Assembly: GCF_900496995.4 (NCBI RefSeq) | Contig: NC_044012.1 | Coordinates: forward strand, 24,156,759-24,220,758 | Source: Aquila chrysaetos chrysaetos | Taxonomy: Eukaryota; Chordata; Aves; Accipitriformes; Accipitridae | Direction: 5' to 3' | DNA: 64,000 nucleotides | Part shown: positions 32,133 to 49,465 of the stretch, piece by piece | How the letters are laid out: the number at the start of each line of letters is the position of its first letter | Numbering within the stretch: the stretch's first letter is position 1 | Notes under the pieces: model-generated | Seen by the model: only the letters and a program-made list of their open reading frames with translations | Databases searched by the model: none | Told to the model about the DNA's origin: nothing | Translations under genes and position numbers: made by a program

Positions 32133-34319
32133 ATGGCGGCGGCGGCGGCGGCCGGGCGGTGCGGGCGGGACCCGTGCGGCGCCCTCTGCCCGCTGCTCAC
32201 CTACCTCGGCGTGGGCTACGCCGTGCTGGCCCACGTCCTGCCGCAGCCCGCCCTGCGCGGCAGGTGCCACCGGGAACCGGGGGGGGCCCTCGGGGGCGGC
32301 GGCGCGTGTCCCCTCCCCGCGGCCCCGGGGTTCCCCCCCGGGTGTGTGGGGTTCCCCCGGGCTGCTGGGCCGGTGGCGTCCCCGTCTCCGCGGGGTCCCC
32401 GGGCACCGGCCCCGCGGTGCTGCCCTGACCCCGCACCCCTTCCTCCCCGCAGCCCCTGGTGCCCTTTCCACGCTGCCGCCTTCAACCTCATCGTCCTGCT
32501 GCTGCTGGCCTGCCACGCCCGCGCCGTCCTCGCCGACCCCGGTGAGCGCCCGCCCCCGACCGGCCCCCCCCGCCCCGCCCCAGATCCCCGCGGAGCCCCG
32601 GGGCCGGGCATCCCCCGTTGCACCGTCTGGGTACCGCGGGGGGAGCGGCTGTTCGGCCCCCCGCCCAGCTGCGGGGGTGGCTGCGCCGTTGCGTCCCGGC
32701 GAGGGGGGTGCTCACCTTACCCCCCCCCCCCGCCGCTCCCCAGGCGTGGTTCCCCTCCCCGACACCGCCATCGACTTCTCTGACCTGCGCAGCGGGGCCC
32801 CGCGGAAGCCCGAGCGGGTGAGGCCGGGGAGCCGAGGGGGCAGCCGGGGGGTCCAGTGGGGCGAGATGGGGGTGAGGGGCTGTGCTGCGGCCCCGCTCAG
32901 CCGGGAGCGACCCTGGCATCCGGTCCCCGCTGAGCACCATCCCGGCAGAGCCAGGAGGACTGGACGGTGTGCGACCGCTGCGAGGCATACCGACCCCCTC
33001 GTGCCCACCACTGCCGCATCTGCCACCGCTGCGTGCGCCGCATGGACCACCACTGCCCCTGGTAGGCACCTCCCGCACGGCCCCGCGCCGGGGCACGAGA
33101 GGCTCTGCCACGGCTCATTCCAGTCCCCACGCACCGGAGAGTGCTCCGAGAGGGGACCGGGGACAGCAAGACACCTGTCACCCATCTGTCTATCCATCCG
33201 TAGGATCAACAACTGCGTCGGGGAGTTAAACCAGAAATACTTCATACAGTTCCTCTTCTACGCCGGTGAGTGCTCGTGCGGGGGTCCCCATTCCCTGTGG
33301 GGCAGCCCCACTCCTGGGGCTTCTTGTGGGCAGGAGGTGGGTGATGGGGTGGGTGCAGGGCTGGGTAACACCCACCCACTCCTGGGGATGGCCTGGTGAG
33401 GCTGGGGGCTCCCAGGGGGCTGTCGGGGTACCCAGCCCCATGGCAGCAGGCAGCTCTGGGGGGATGTGATGTCGGTCGGGGAGGGTGCTTGCTGCCCGCA
33501 CACTCACTGCTTGCTCTGTGCCAGGGCTGGCTAGTCTCTACGCTGCAGGGCTGGTGCTGGCCGCCTGGCTGGGACCAGCGGGCAGGAGCCCAGCAGGGAT
33601 GGCAGCAGGAGGAGACATTGCCAACAACCGTGTCCATTTGTGAGTGGGGGTAGCGCAGGGGTCCTGTCTCCCTCCTCTGTGGAGGAGCTTGCAACAGGAG
33701 GGGAGGGCCAGGGTGGCGGCGCCGTGTCAGGACCCTGGGCCTGCCCTGGGCGCAGCAGGTATGGGGTCTGGGCTGCCCCACATCGACTCCGGCCCCTGGC
33801 CCCACTCTGACCCACAGCTGCCTTCCCAGGGCTCACTGCATCACCCTGCTGCTGGAGTCCCTCTTCTTCGGGGCTTTCGTCACCGTCGTGTTTTATGATC
33901 AGGTTAGTGAGGCAGAGGTGGTGGCTGGGAGCACAGGCACAAGCTGGGAATGGGGGGGTGCACCGGCATGAGCGGGGGTGGCTGTGTGCTGGCAGTGACA
34001 AACCCGTCACCCCCAGGTTGTGTCGATCATCACGGACAAGACGCCCCTGGAGCAGCTCCGCAATCGGGGGTTGAAGGAGGTGAACCGGGAGGGGCCACGT
34101 TCCCTGAAACCCAAACTGGTGCTGCTGCGGGAGGTGTTCGGGCGAGGTGCGTGGGGCCGGGGAGGTTTGTGGGGCTCGGGCCAGGGATCCCAGCACGGCT
34201 CATGCCTCTCCCCTTCCCTCTGGCCAGGTTTCGTGCTCTGCTGGCTCTTCCCCTGGAGCTGCAGCACCCCCCCAGGCACGGGTCCCATGTACAGCCCCCT
34301 GCCCAGCCGCTACGTCTGA
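32133..34319 (+). CDS. DHHC-type protein S-acyltransferase, 292 aa, nine exons (Dnz1-like)
   Basis: Membrane enzyme that attaches palmitate to protein cysteines. Coding exons: 32133-32263, 32453-32541, 32744-32817, 32949-33061, 33204-33265, 33525-33639, 33830-33902, 34017-34146 and 34228-34319; 293 codons with stop. The cysteine-rich domain reads [18 protein letters not shown] then [17 protein letters not shown], with the DHHC catalytic motif intact. Four hydrophobic segments are visible: two before the domain and two after. GRCGRDPCG near the start, [13 protein letters not shown] before the domain and [11 protein letters not shown] after it resemble Drosophila Dnz1/GABPI as I recall it, more than mammalian ZDHHC3 or ZDHHC7. 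I know of no human gene here, so no symbol is given. AATAAA occurs at 34950-34955. Confidence 0.9.
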
Positions 34320-35255
34320 GCTCCCTGCACTCGCCACGCAAGAGGATGCTGGAAACACACTGATGACAGCTTCATGCCGGGATGCGAAGCCGTGACTGAG
34401 CTTCACTGCCTCCATGCCTGGCCACATGAGCCCTCTGCCCACCTGGGGGTGAATCGGTTGCTCCCAAAGCCAGGGCATCTACCCAGCAGCACCAAGCCAG
34501 TGCAGCAGTGAGCTCCTGGGGCTCTCCAGCAGAGTGGGTGCCTGGCCCCGCTGTCCCTGGGGTGCAGCGGGGCAGGATTCTCCACCCCAGGATGTCTCGG
34601 AGCAGGCTGGCAGCATAGCTGGGCCCCGTGTGCCTGCAGCTCTGGCTGCCATTTCGAGAGATGGGTACAGACCTCTGGCCACCCTGGGGGGCTGCGCACG
34701 GCCGGGAGGAGGCACCCAATGAAGTCCCGTTCTGAGCGAGGCTGGTGGTGGCCTGTTCTTGGGGAGCGCTGGTGGCACCCTGGGGGGGGGGGAAGGACGC
34801 CGGGGAAAGATGCTGGGACTGCGCTGGGAGCAGTAACGGAGAGTTAATGCAGCTGCGCCTGAGGGACGTTGCGGTGCCTGGCACCACCATGCTGATCACC
34901 ACACACCACGCTAGCTGGCTCCATAAATAGCTTTAAATAATGGCACTGCAATAAATTACAGCTGGGTGGCTGTGCTGGCGGGGGGGGCTGCAGCTGGGGA
35001 GGGGGCGGCCCTGGGGCCTGCCCAGGGGGTCACCCCACTCTGCCCATGGAGGGGCTGAGGTAGATGTGGTTACCTGCACTGGGGCTGGTCCCGTGCATGG
35101 CATGAGCCCGCCAGGGCTTTGCTGAGGGGCTGCCCAATGCCATCCCATGGACGGTGCCCCCGCTCCTGGTGGGCAATAAATAACCAAATAAATAGGCGCT
35201 GCAGTGGCTGTGGGGATCACTCTGGCAGAGCCACGTCCCAGCCAGGCTCATGCCG
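34320..35255. other. Shared 3' flank of the DHHC gene (+) and ADAMTS4 (-)
   Basis: The two genes converge. Plus-strand AATAAA occurs at 34950-34955, 35175-35180 and 35187-35192, any of which could end the DHHC transcript. No canonical minus-strand signal was found for ADAMTS4 in this interval. No coding signal. Confidence 0.5.
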
Positions 35256-38200
35256 CTACTTGTGTCGCTGGCGGCGCCTGAGGATCTCCAGGATCTCGGC
35301 TTTCTGCTTCTCCCAGGCTGCCGACGGGCGTCTCTGTGCCTGGGGCACAAAGAAGCTGTATTTCAAGCGCGGTGGGTGCTGCTCGTCCACCACCAGCACC
35401 TGCAGCACCAGGGGTTCGCGCAGCGGCCCCCGGCCTGTCAGCATCTCGGTGGCTGCTATGGCACCGCTGTAGCGCAGGGTCACGCCGCCTGCCAGCACCA
35501 CATCAGTCGGGGAGGGCACCAGGACGTAGCCGCCATTGAGCAGGGAGCCACCGGCCGGCCGCCGCAGTGCCAGGAAGATGTCCTCGCTGCCCGCCGCTGA
35601 GATCTGCCGGACCAGGAGGTGCGTGGCACCCGCTGGGATGGTCACCACGTCGTTGTAGCCGTAGCTGCGGGGCACAGCGGGGTTGGAGGGGGGGCGATGA
35701 TGGCAGCCCACAGGTGGCATCTCCCCCACCCCCCCACCACCACTGAGGTGCTTACTGGGGTTTGGTGAAGGAGCCGTAGACCTTGGTGCAGCCAGAGCCG
35801 TCACCGCCGCACGTCATGCATTTATCAAACTTCTTCTTGGAGCCAATGACGCGGTCACAACCAGCGGGGATGCAGCGACCCTGCACACACACCCCTGTGC
35901 TCTCAGGGGAGCAGGGTGTCCCGTCAGCCACCTGCGGCACAGCACAGTCTCAGCACCTGCTGGAGGCACCCCGGGGCGCCCGGTGGGTGGGGGGACACTC
36001 ACCCTCGGCTGCAGCACGTGGTAGTAGCCCAGGGTTTGGGACTGGCAGGTCAGCTTGCACTGGTCCCGTTCGGGGACGCCGCTGTAGCGTGGCACCCAGT
36101 CCTGGGGGGCCGGGAGCCCCCTGACGAGGTCGGGGCGATGGTTGTAGGTGGCACATTGCTCCTCCCGGAAGGTGAGGGCTGCCGACAGCAGTGGCGCACA
36201 GTCAGCACTGGCGGCAGCCCCCAGCCACCCCCACAGCCCATGCTGGGGACCGGTGATAACCCTGCTCTTCCCCACCCCCACCAGCCCCACTCACGGGTGC
36301 TGCCAGGACACTCCTCCACGTTGCAGGACTGGAAGCGGGTGCGCTTGCCCTCACAGTACTGGCCACCGTGGCGAGGTGCTGGTGCGGTGCAGTTGCGGTG
36401 GGAGAGCTGGACGCCACCACCGCAGGTCCGTGAGCACCTACCCCATGGTCCCCAGGGTCCCCAGCCGCCATCCACAGGTGTCTGCAGCCAGAAAACGTAA
36501 TGGGGGGGTCAAACCCCGGTACTGGCAGGTGAGTGCCCACCCCGCCACCCACCCCACGCTGCCCCACTGGGACTCACAGTGAGCTTCTGCATGTGGCTGA
36601 TGCCGACACAGAGCCCATCCATGCAGACTTTGCCCGGCGCACACGGAGTGCCGTCAGCCCAGGGGAAGTGCTTTGTCTGGCAGACGGAGCGGCCGCTGAC
36701 ACGGCCGGTGCACCACAGCGAGGCACAGGGCGGCTGCAGGTCACCGCAGTGCCGCGAGTCAGGCCCAAAGGCAAGCTGGCATTGCCGCAGCACTGGGTAG
36801 ATGCTGCCTGGCAGCACCGAGGGCAGCTGCAGCCACTCCGAAGGCTTGTCCAGCAGGCATTGACCTGCGGGGACACGGCACCACTGCACCAGGGGTCCCT
36901 GAGGGTATTGGGACCCCCTGCACTGCGACCACCTGTGCTGGGTCATACCATGGCCATTGTCCAAGAAGTCGGTGATGAAGTGGGCGCTGCATGGGGACCA
37001 CATCTCACCAGGCTCCAGCGAGGAGAGGACAGGAGCCATCACGCGGCGGGTGGCTCCAGAGCGGCTGTTCAGCTCCCGGCAGGGCTGGGAGGTGTCATGC
37101 AGCATGTTGAAGATGTGGCCTGTGCCGGGGGGATGGTGGTGTTAGCCCTAGGGGGAATCACGGGTGGCAGCGCCCCCCCCCCCCCCCCGCCCCGTGGGCT
37201 CCCGCTGCTCACCCAGCTCGTGTGCGGCCGTGAATGCCGACTGCAGCCCGTCGTCCTCCACGATGGCACAGCTCCGCTCGGGGTCACAGATGGTGCCCAC
37301 ATCGGCCATGCCCAGTGTGTCACAGGTGGCTGCCCCACACAGGTCCTGGTGGCAGGCAGGGTGTGTGTGTGGGGGGGTCTCAGGGACACCTCCAAACCCG
37401 GCCAGCACCCAAACTCCCTGGGATGAGCCACAGAGACCCCACCAGCCCTGAAACCTGTGGACACACCAGGGGCTCGGCCAGCACCCAAACACCTTGGGGG
37501 ACACCCAGGGACCCTGCCAGCTCCCAACCACCCTACAGGGACCCCAAACAGCCCTGCAGCACTCCCGAAGCCCCCCAGCACCCTCCCAGCTGTCACCCCA
37601 CACGCACCTGCCGCGTGAAGAGGATGGCGGTGTCAAAGTGGAGGGGACTGTCCTCATCGGGGACATTGAGCCCCTTCTGCCACTGGCAGAAGTTGCGGAG
37701 CATCTGGGCAGCGTTGGGGGTGGTGGGGGGCCCGGGGGTGCCCTGGCCCAGCACCACCAGCCGCGTCACCCGCAGCTCCACCGCGTTGCCCAGGCTGCTG
37801 TGCCGAAAGGACCGGGCGGCCGCCGCCAGCACCGTCAGCAGGTACCGCCGGAGCCCGGCGCCATGGAACTGGGCCATTGACTCGTCCGCCACCACCAGCA
37901 TCTCCACGTACCGCGGCACCGAGGCGAAGCGCTGCGGGGAAGCGGGGCGCTGGGGCAGGGGACTGGCATGCCGGTGCCCCCCAGCACCCCCTACCCACCC
38001 GGTGCCCTCCAGCACCGTGCACATCCCTGCCGGTGCCCCCCAGCACCGTGCACATCCCTGCCCAGTGCACCCCGGTGTCTGTGGGCTCGGTACCAGCGCC
38101 CCCCCCCGTCCCCTGTTCCCCCCCCCACCCTCACCCCACAGGGTCCCGGCCGCCTGCCGCCCCGGTCGCCCCCTCGGGGCGGGTCCCGGCGGTGCCCCGG

Positions 38201-38644
38201 GAGACGGAGGGGAAGGCCGACCCGGCCCGCCCCTGGCCCAGCCCATCTCGGTCCGGTGTATCCCGGTCCCAGCCCATCCCGGTCAGTCGCGTCCTGTCCT
38301 GGTCCAGTGTGTCCCCATCCATCCTTGTCCATCCTTGTCCCGGCCCATCCCGGCCCGGCCCGGTCGACCCCGGTCTGGTATGTCCCCGTCCATCCCGGTC
38401 CATCTTTGTCCGTCCTTGTCCCAGCCCATCCCAGCCCATCCCGGTCCACCCCGCCCCGTCCCGGTCCCAGCCCATCCCGGTCCGCCGTGTCCCGGTCCGG
38501 CCGTACCTTGGCTCTCCTCGGGGCCGGCCCCACGCGGGACCGTGTCCCGGCTTCGTCTGGTGCCGTGACGGGACAGGCGGGACCGGGGGCGGCCCCGGCG
38601 GCGGCGACAGCAGCGACCAGGAGCGCCAGGAGCGCGCGGCGCAT
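35256..38644 (-). CDS. ADAMTS4: ADAMTS4 (aggrecanase-1), 666 aa, with very short prodomain
   Basis: Secreted zinc metalloprotease that cleaves aggrecan and related proteoglycans. Minus-strand coding exons: 38507-38644, 37608-37931, 37213-37345, 36949-37119, 36578-36864, 36295-36481, 36003-36178, 35756-35931 and 35256-35664; 667 codons with stop. In order: signal peptide ([17 protein letters not shown]), a stub prodomain with GPACPVTAP and the furin-like site PRRAKR, the catalytic domain with [12 protein letters not shown] (exons 3-4) and Met-turn VMAPV, the disintegrin-like domain, one thrombospondin repeat ([17 protein letters not shown]), the Cys-rich region ([14 protein letters not shown]) and the spacer ending in RRRQRHK. 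There is no further TSP repeat, as in human. Human is 837 aa; nearly all the missing length is prodomain, which human encodes in exon 1. Confidence 0.95.
38225..38500. repeat. Minisatellite in ADAMTS4 intron 1 (CCCATCCCGGTCC unit)
   Basis: Degenerate copies of CCAGCCCATCCCGGTCC and GTCCATCCTTGTCC fill most of intron 1 next to the exon 1 donor. Confidence 0.75.
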
Positions 38645-38869
38645 GGCCCGGGCACCGCGACACCACCGCGACACCGCGACAGCGGGAGGCTACAGCGGGT
38701 CCCGCCGGCTCTGCCCGCGTCTTTTAACGGGGGGGAGAGGCGGCCCCGGGCGGGCGGGGCGGAGCGGGGCTGCCCCGGCGGCGGGGGGGTGGCCCCGGCC
38801 CCCCCGGGCTGTTCCGGGAAGGCAGAGCCGGGTCCCCCGGGAGCAGGGCCGGGCCGGGGGATGCCCCGC

Positions 38870-39240
38870 ACCGGGATCCCCTTGCCGCGACCCCCGCACC
38901 AACATCCCCTCGCCGGGACACCCTCACCCAGACTCCTGCACCAAAATCCCCCCGCTGGGACCCCCGCACAGCATCCCCTCGCTGGGACCTCTTCGCTGGG
39001 ACACCCGCACCGGGATCCCCTCGCCAGGACCCCCGCACCAGCATCCCCTCGCTGAGAGCCCCTCGCCCAGACCCCTGCACCGGGATCCCCTCACCGGGAC
39101 CCCCTTGCTGGGACAACCTCACCAGGACCCCCACACTGGGACCCCCTCGCTGGGACCCCTGCACCGGGATCATCTCACCAGGACCCCCTCGCCAGGACCC
39201 CTGCACTGGGATCCCCTCACCGGGACCCCCCTTGCTGGGA
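38870..39240. repeat. Minisatellite upstream of ADAMTS4 (GCACCGGGATCCCCTCGC unit)
   Basis: About a dozen units of 25-35 bases related to GGGACCCCCGCACCGGGATCCCCTC. Some copies keep a GGATCC core. It begins 225 bases upstream of the ADAMTS4 ATG, on the promoter side. Confidence 0.85.
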
Positions 39241-40890
39241 TGGTGGAGCCCGGGGTTGGTGTGGGCGTCTGCCGGGGGTGACCGTGGTGTGCCCGGGGTG
39301 AGCACAGGGTTGGGGGCACCCCGGGGTGCTCCCCCACCCTGCAGCACCCTCTGCCCCCTAATACCCCACTGCTCCATCCCCATCCCTGCCTGTCTCCTTC
39401 ATCCTTCCTCCTCCTCCTCACCCCTCCCTGTTCCCTTCATCCCAGCCCATCCAGCCTCAGCCCCTCCATCCCCTCCCTGTGTCCGCACTTCCCAGCAGGG
39501 CCACCCGCTGTGTCACACACCCCGAGTCACCTCCTGGCCCCCAGCCCGGCCAGGCAGGACATGGGCTGCATCCTGCTTCCTCCTTTCTCGGAATGGGGGG
39601 CTGGGCCCAGCCACCCTTCCTGCCCCATCACCCCCCAGCAACCCCTGTCTGGGGGTGCCCTGTGTGGCACTGGGTGCTGCCGTGCGGGTGCTGGTGCCAG
39701 TGCCATCCCCGCCGTCCCCAGGAGAACAACAGGGTGACGCGGCCCTGCACAAAGGGAGCCGGCGGCACCCGGCGCCGTTGCACAAAGGGCCTCTGTACCG
39801 GCACCGCAGCGGTGCTCGGCTGCACCCATGGGACCCCACCAGCACCACAGCCGGGCCTGGCTGGGACAGCACCTGCCTGGCACCCACCCGTGCCCAGGAG
39901 CGGTGCCGCCAGCAGGGCACAGAGCCCACCATGGCCTGGGCACCTGCCGTGGCCGGCAGCCGGCACATGCGGCATCCGCTGGGCCGCAGCATCTGCCACA
40001 GTCAGCATCCTCCAGAGCCGGCATCCCATGGGCTGCGGCATCTGCTGGCTCTGGCATCCGGCACAGCCGGCATCCCTAGGATCTGACATCTGCTCTGGCC
40101 GACATCAGCCTCCTCTGGCATCTGCCATGAGCAACATCCGACACCTCTGGCATCTGCTGGCTTCAGCATCCCCCCAACTCCAGTGTTCCCCAGCTCCAGT
40201 ATCTCCCAGCTCCAGCATCCCACACAGGTCTGGGGTCTGGGCCGTGGGGCACCCTTGGGTGCTGGCAGGGGCTTAGCACGGGGGGCTCCTCCTGGCTCAG
40301 CCTCCTGGCCTGTGGCCAGATCCAGCCCCAGCAGGGTGGCCCTGTGCCGGGAGGAGGGGTTGCCAGCAGCCAACATCTGGACAGCATCAGCTCGCACGGC
40401 CACCGTGACTCACGCCGGGTCAGGAACAGCCGTGACGTGGGGGCCGGGCGGCTGCTGGCGTCACTGGGGACGGGTGACGCAGGGCAAGGCTGCGGGAGCC
40501 GCCATGACCCCGCAGTTGTGAGGACATGGGGGGGGGGGGGGGGCAGGGGATGTGGAGGGTCCTGGCACAGCAGGATGATCCCCGTGTCCCCCAGGAGGGG
40601 GGGCAAACCCAGATGCCGGAGCCAGGGAACTCCCCAAGGGCGGGGCTGGGGGTGCAGCTTGGCCAGAGCGGACACAGGACAATTTTGGTCACCCCCCCCA
40701 GCCCCACCACCCACATGGCACCCTGGTACCCGTCGTCCCCCCCAGCACCCACATGGGGACACCGGGGGTGTCACAGGAGGGGACAGGGGCCACCTCCGGC
40801 TGCAGTGGTCCCCAAGCAGGGAGGCCTGGGGACATGTGTCCCCCTGCCATCACGCCAGGACACCCCACTCCTCCTTAACCATGCGCATCC
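39241..40890. repeat. ADAMTS4-NDUFS2 intergenic region with GCATCTGC minisatellite
   Basis: No gene recognised. From about 39945 to 40215 a tandem array based on GGCATCTGCTGGCTCTGGCATC (unit 20-30 bases) grades into CCAGCTCCAGTATCTCC copies. A G-homopolymer patch occurs at 40529-40542. The rest is unannotated GC-rich sequence. Confidence 0.6.
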
Positions 40891-41080
40891 TGCTCACCCT
40901 GTCCCCTCTGTCCCCATCACTCTGTCCCCTCTGTCCCTGTCCCCTCTGTCCTCATCCTTGTCCCCATCTCTGTCCCCTCTGTCCCCTCTCCCCTCTGTCC
41001 CCATCCTTGTCCCCATCCCTCTCCCCTCCGTCCCCATCCCTGTCCCCTCCGTCCCCGTGTCCATCCCCACGGGACTCCCC
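40890..41080. repeat. CTGTCCCC pyrimidine array upstream of NDUFS2
   Basis: Runs of CTGTCCCCTCTGTCCCCATC with variants, nearly pure pyrimidine on plus, ending about 25 bases before the NDUFS2 promoter motifs. Confidence 0.8.
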
Positions 41081-41104
41081 ATCCCGCCGCCGGCCTCTGC
41101 CCGG

Positions 41105-41293
41105 CACAAAGATGGCACCGGCCCCAGCGGCCATTTCCCGGCTGTTTCCCTTAGTAAAGATGGCGGCGGAGCTGCCCACGGTCAATATGGCGGCGCGGCA
41201 GGGCTTCGCCTGCCCTCCCCAAGCATGGCGCCCGGCCCCGCCCCCTTCGCGGCGGTGAGGGCAGGGGCGCGCATGCGCAGTGCCAAGGGCAAG
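41105..41293 (+). promoter_or_regulatory. NDUFS2: NDUFS2 promoter with YY1-type motif array
   Basis: AAAGATGGCACC (about 41109), TAGTAAAGATGGCGGC (about 41152), CAATATGGCGGC (about 41183) and CAAGATGGCGGC overlapping the ATG (41294) form four spaced YY1-like elements. An opposite-strand copy, GCGGCCATTTCC, lies near 41130. Confidence 0.6.
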
Positions 41294-47263
<5,970 letters not shown>

Positions 47264-47380
47264 GGTGGCAGCCCTGGCTGGCCCCGCTGTGCCCGTCTCC
47301 TGCTGTGTGCGCTGCTCTGGGTAGGGGGGTCCCCCGGCCCCCCCCCAACCGCGCCCCCTTCCTCATCTGAGTCAAATAAA

Positions 47381-47971
47381 GACTAAACCGGGTCCTGCCT
47401 GCCCAGCGCCACATCTCTGTCCTCACGTCAGCCCTTCTCCAGCTGAAACCTGGTGAAGCCCCGCTCTTCCTCCCTTTCCCACATGAGGCTTGTGGTCGAG
47501 AACTTCCCCTTCCCATGGTTACAGCCTTCCCTGGCCGGGGGTAGCCTGGAGACACCCCCCAGGGGTTTCACTTCCAACACCCCAGGTTTGGGTGCTGCCA
47601 GCGCCTGCAGCCTGCCGGCTTTCCCTGACAGCTTTCATCCGCCCGGAGCTGGTGGGTGCTCCTGCAGCCCCCCCAGGTGACCACAGCGGGGCCGGGGAGC
47701 TGTGGTGCCATGAGGGCTGGGGCGGGCCAGGCATGGGAAGGACGGATGACGCTTGGGGACAGCTTGCCTGGCCCTTGAGCAACATCCCCACCGCCCTTTG
47801 CAGGAAGAGAGGACGGCTGTGCCGGCCGGTTCCCCAGCACAGTGGGTGCTGGAGGAGGGGGGAAGCGAAGTGGGGGCGGCGCAAGCCGGCAGGAAGGCGC
47901 TGGCTCTGTGGTCGCTGACTCCGGCACGATAGCCCCAGGCCACCGGACCCTGCTCGGGGCCACGTGGAGGG
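47381..47971 (+). other. NDUFS2-FCER1G intergenic region and FCER1G promoter
   Basis: About 590 bases between the NDUFS2 poly(A) signal and the FCER1G ATG. No TATA box is evident close to the start. Purine-rich GGGAAGCGAAGTGG (about 47865) resembles a PU.1/ETS site, which would suit a myeloid gene; this is speculative. Confidence 0.35.
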
Positions 47972-49465
47972 ATGGGTGCCCACCTGCTGCTCGCTGCTGC
48001 CCTGCTGCTGCTGTGGACCCGGCCGGCAGGTGGGGATGGGGGTCCCGTGGGGATGGGGAGCAGCTGGGTGGGCGCACGGCTGTCAGGCTGGCTCCTTCAA
48101 CGGCGTCCTCATCCTTTGGGGCGAGCCAGGATCCGTTGAAGTCCCCCCGGGTGCTTGTGGCATGGAGGGGCACCCCAGGGTGAGTTCTGGTGGGCTCTGG
48201 GGCTCTCCAACACCATCCAAGGGGACATTGGCACACCCTGTGACCCCCTGCTGTCACCAGTGTGTGGAAAGGGGTGATGCTTGGAGGCAGCAGAGCCAAG
48301 CTGTTGGCAGCCAGGACAGGTGCAGGATCTGTCCCACAGCAATGCTGACCTGGGGACCCCCTCCCACCCCCCTCCCTCCATCCTCCCCAGAGGCCCTGAT
48401 GGAGCCAGAGCTTTGCTACATCCTGGACGCCATCCTCTTCCTCTATGGCATCGTCCTCACCGTCCTTTATTGCCGCCTCAAGGTGAGTGCTAGGATCTGG
48501 TCTGTGGCCACCTGTCAGGCCCATTTTTTGGGGACGACCCCCAGGGAGGTGACAGCAAGTGCCCCAAGGCTTCCACACCTGTGCAGGGGCTTCTGGCTCT
48601 TACTACTTTTTTTTTTTTTTTTTTTTCCTTTTGGGCAACCCCCTTGTCCCCCTGCAGTTCCTGGCTCATCGAGTGTCGCGGCAGGGAGCCGTCAAGGAGG
48701 TAACGGTGCTGGCAGCAAAGGGCGGCCAGAACTGGGGAGGTTTGGGGCTGGGGTACCCCGGGAGGGACAGGCTCCCCCAGCCAGTGCCCACCCCAGTCAG
48801 TGTTGTAGCCGTGGAAGGGGAAAGCGAAGGGGAAGTACGGGGGGCTCTGGTGCTCCTGGATTGGGGGGAAGAAATCCAGGAAACCTCATGACTTCCCCCC
48901 ACTTCCCCAGGGAGTGAAGGGAGGGGTGCAAGGGGGTGGTGGGGGCAGGCGTTTTTGTGTGTGTTCCCCCTCCCCAACTCTTTCTCTTTCACTTTCCTGC
49001 AGCAGAAGGAAGAAGCCATCTACACCGTAAGTCTGCCTGGGGGTGATGCATCCCAAGGGGTCCCTACCCACAGCTGCTGTCCCTGGGGGGGTACCCTGTC
49101 CCCTGGGGTGCCTGTATCCCACTGGGTGCACCGTTCTATGGGTGCTCCATTCTGTGGGGATGCCCCACCCTGCAGGTGCTGTATCCTATGGGTGCTGTAA
49201 CTTGGGGGGATGTCCTGTCCCCCCCATCACCCCCCCCTTGGGGGAGCACCCACCCTGGGTGCAGCCCCCCCACAACAGCCCATAGCTCCCCGGGGCCCTT
49301 CCCTGGGGCACATCTTGGGAGGGAAGCTCCCACAGTGGGGTGACAGTCTGAAGGGGGGGTGGCAGTTGGGGTGGGGACAGGCATCCTGTAACCCCCTCTC
49401 CCACGCAGGGGCTCAGCGGTGAGGGCCAGGAGATGTACGAAACGCTCCAGATCAAACACTCCTGA
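47972..49465 (+). CDS. FCER1G: Fc receptor common gamma chain, 90 aa, five exons
   Basis: ITAM-bearing signalling adaptor that pairs with Fc receptors and other activating receptors through its membrane segment. Exons: 47972-48029, 48391-48482, 48658-48699, 49003-49026 and 49409-49465; 91 codons with stop. A signal peptide is followed by a tiny ectodomain and the near-invariant membrane block [18 protein letters not shown], with the dimerising cysteine and the aspartate that pairs with receptor arginines. The tail has an ITAM, YTGL then seven residues then YETL. Human is 86 aa. The exon 4 acceptor is CAGCAG, so the first Gln codon may be optional. AGTAAA at 49746-49751 is a candidate poly(A) signal. 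Confidence 0.96.

Noticed and set aside
34947-35195. AT-rich patches as a transposon remnant
   Set aside because: Only clustered AATAAA poly(A) signals; no terminal repeats, poly-A tail or coding relics.
38669-38674. Upstream GTG start adding ten residues to ADAMTS4
   Set aside because: Not an ATG, and the first ATG at 38644 begins a clean signal peptide.
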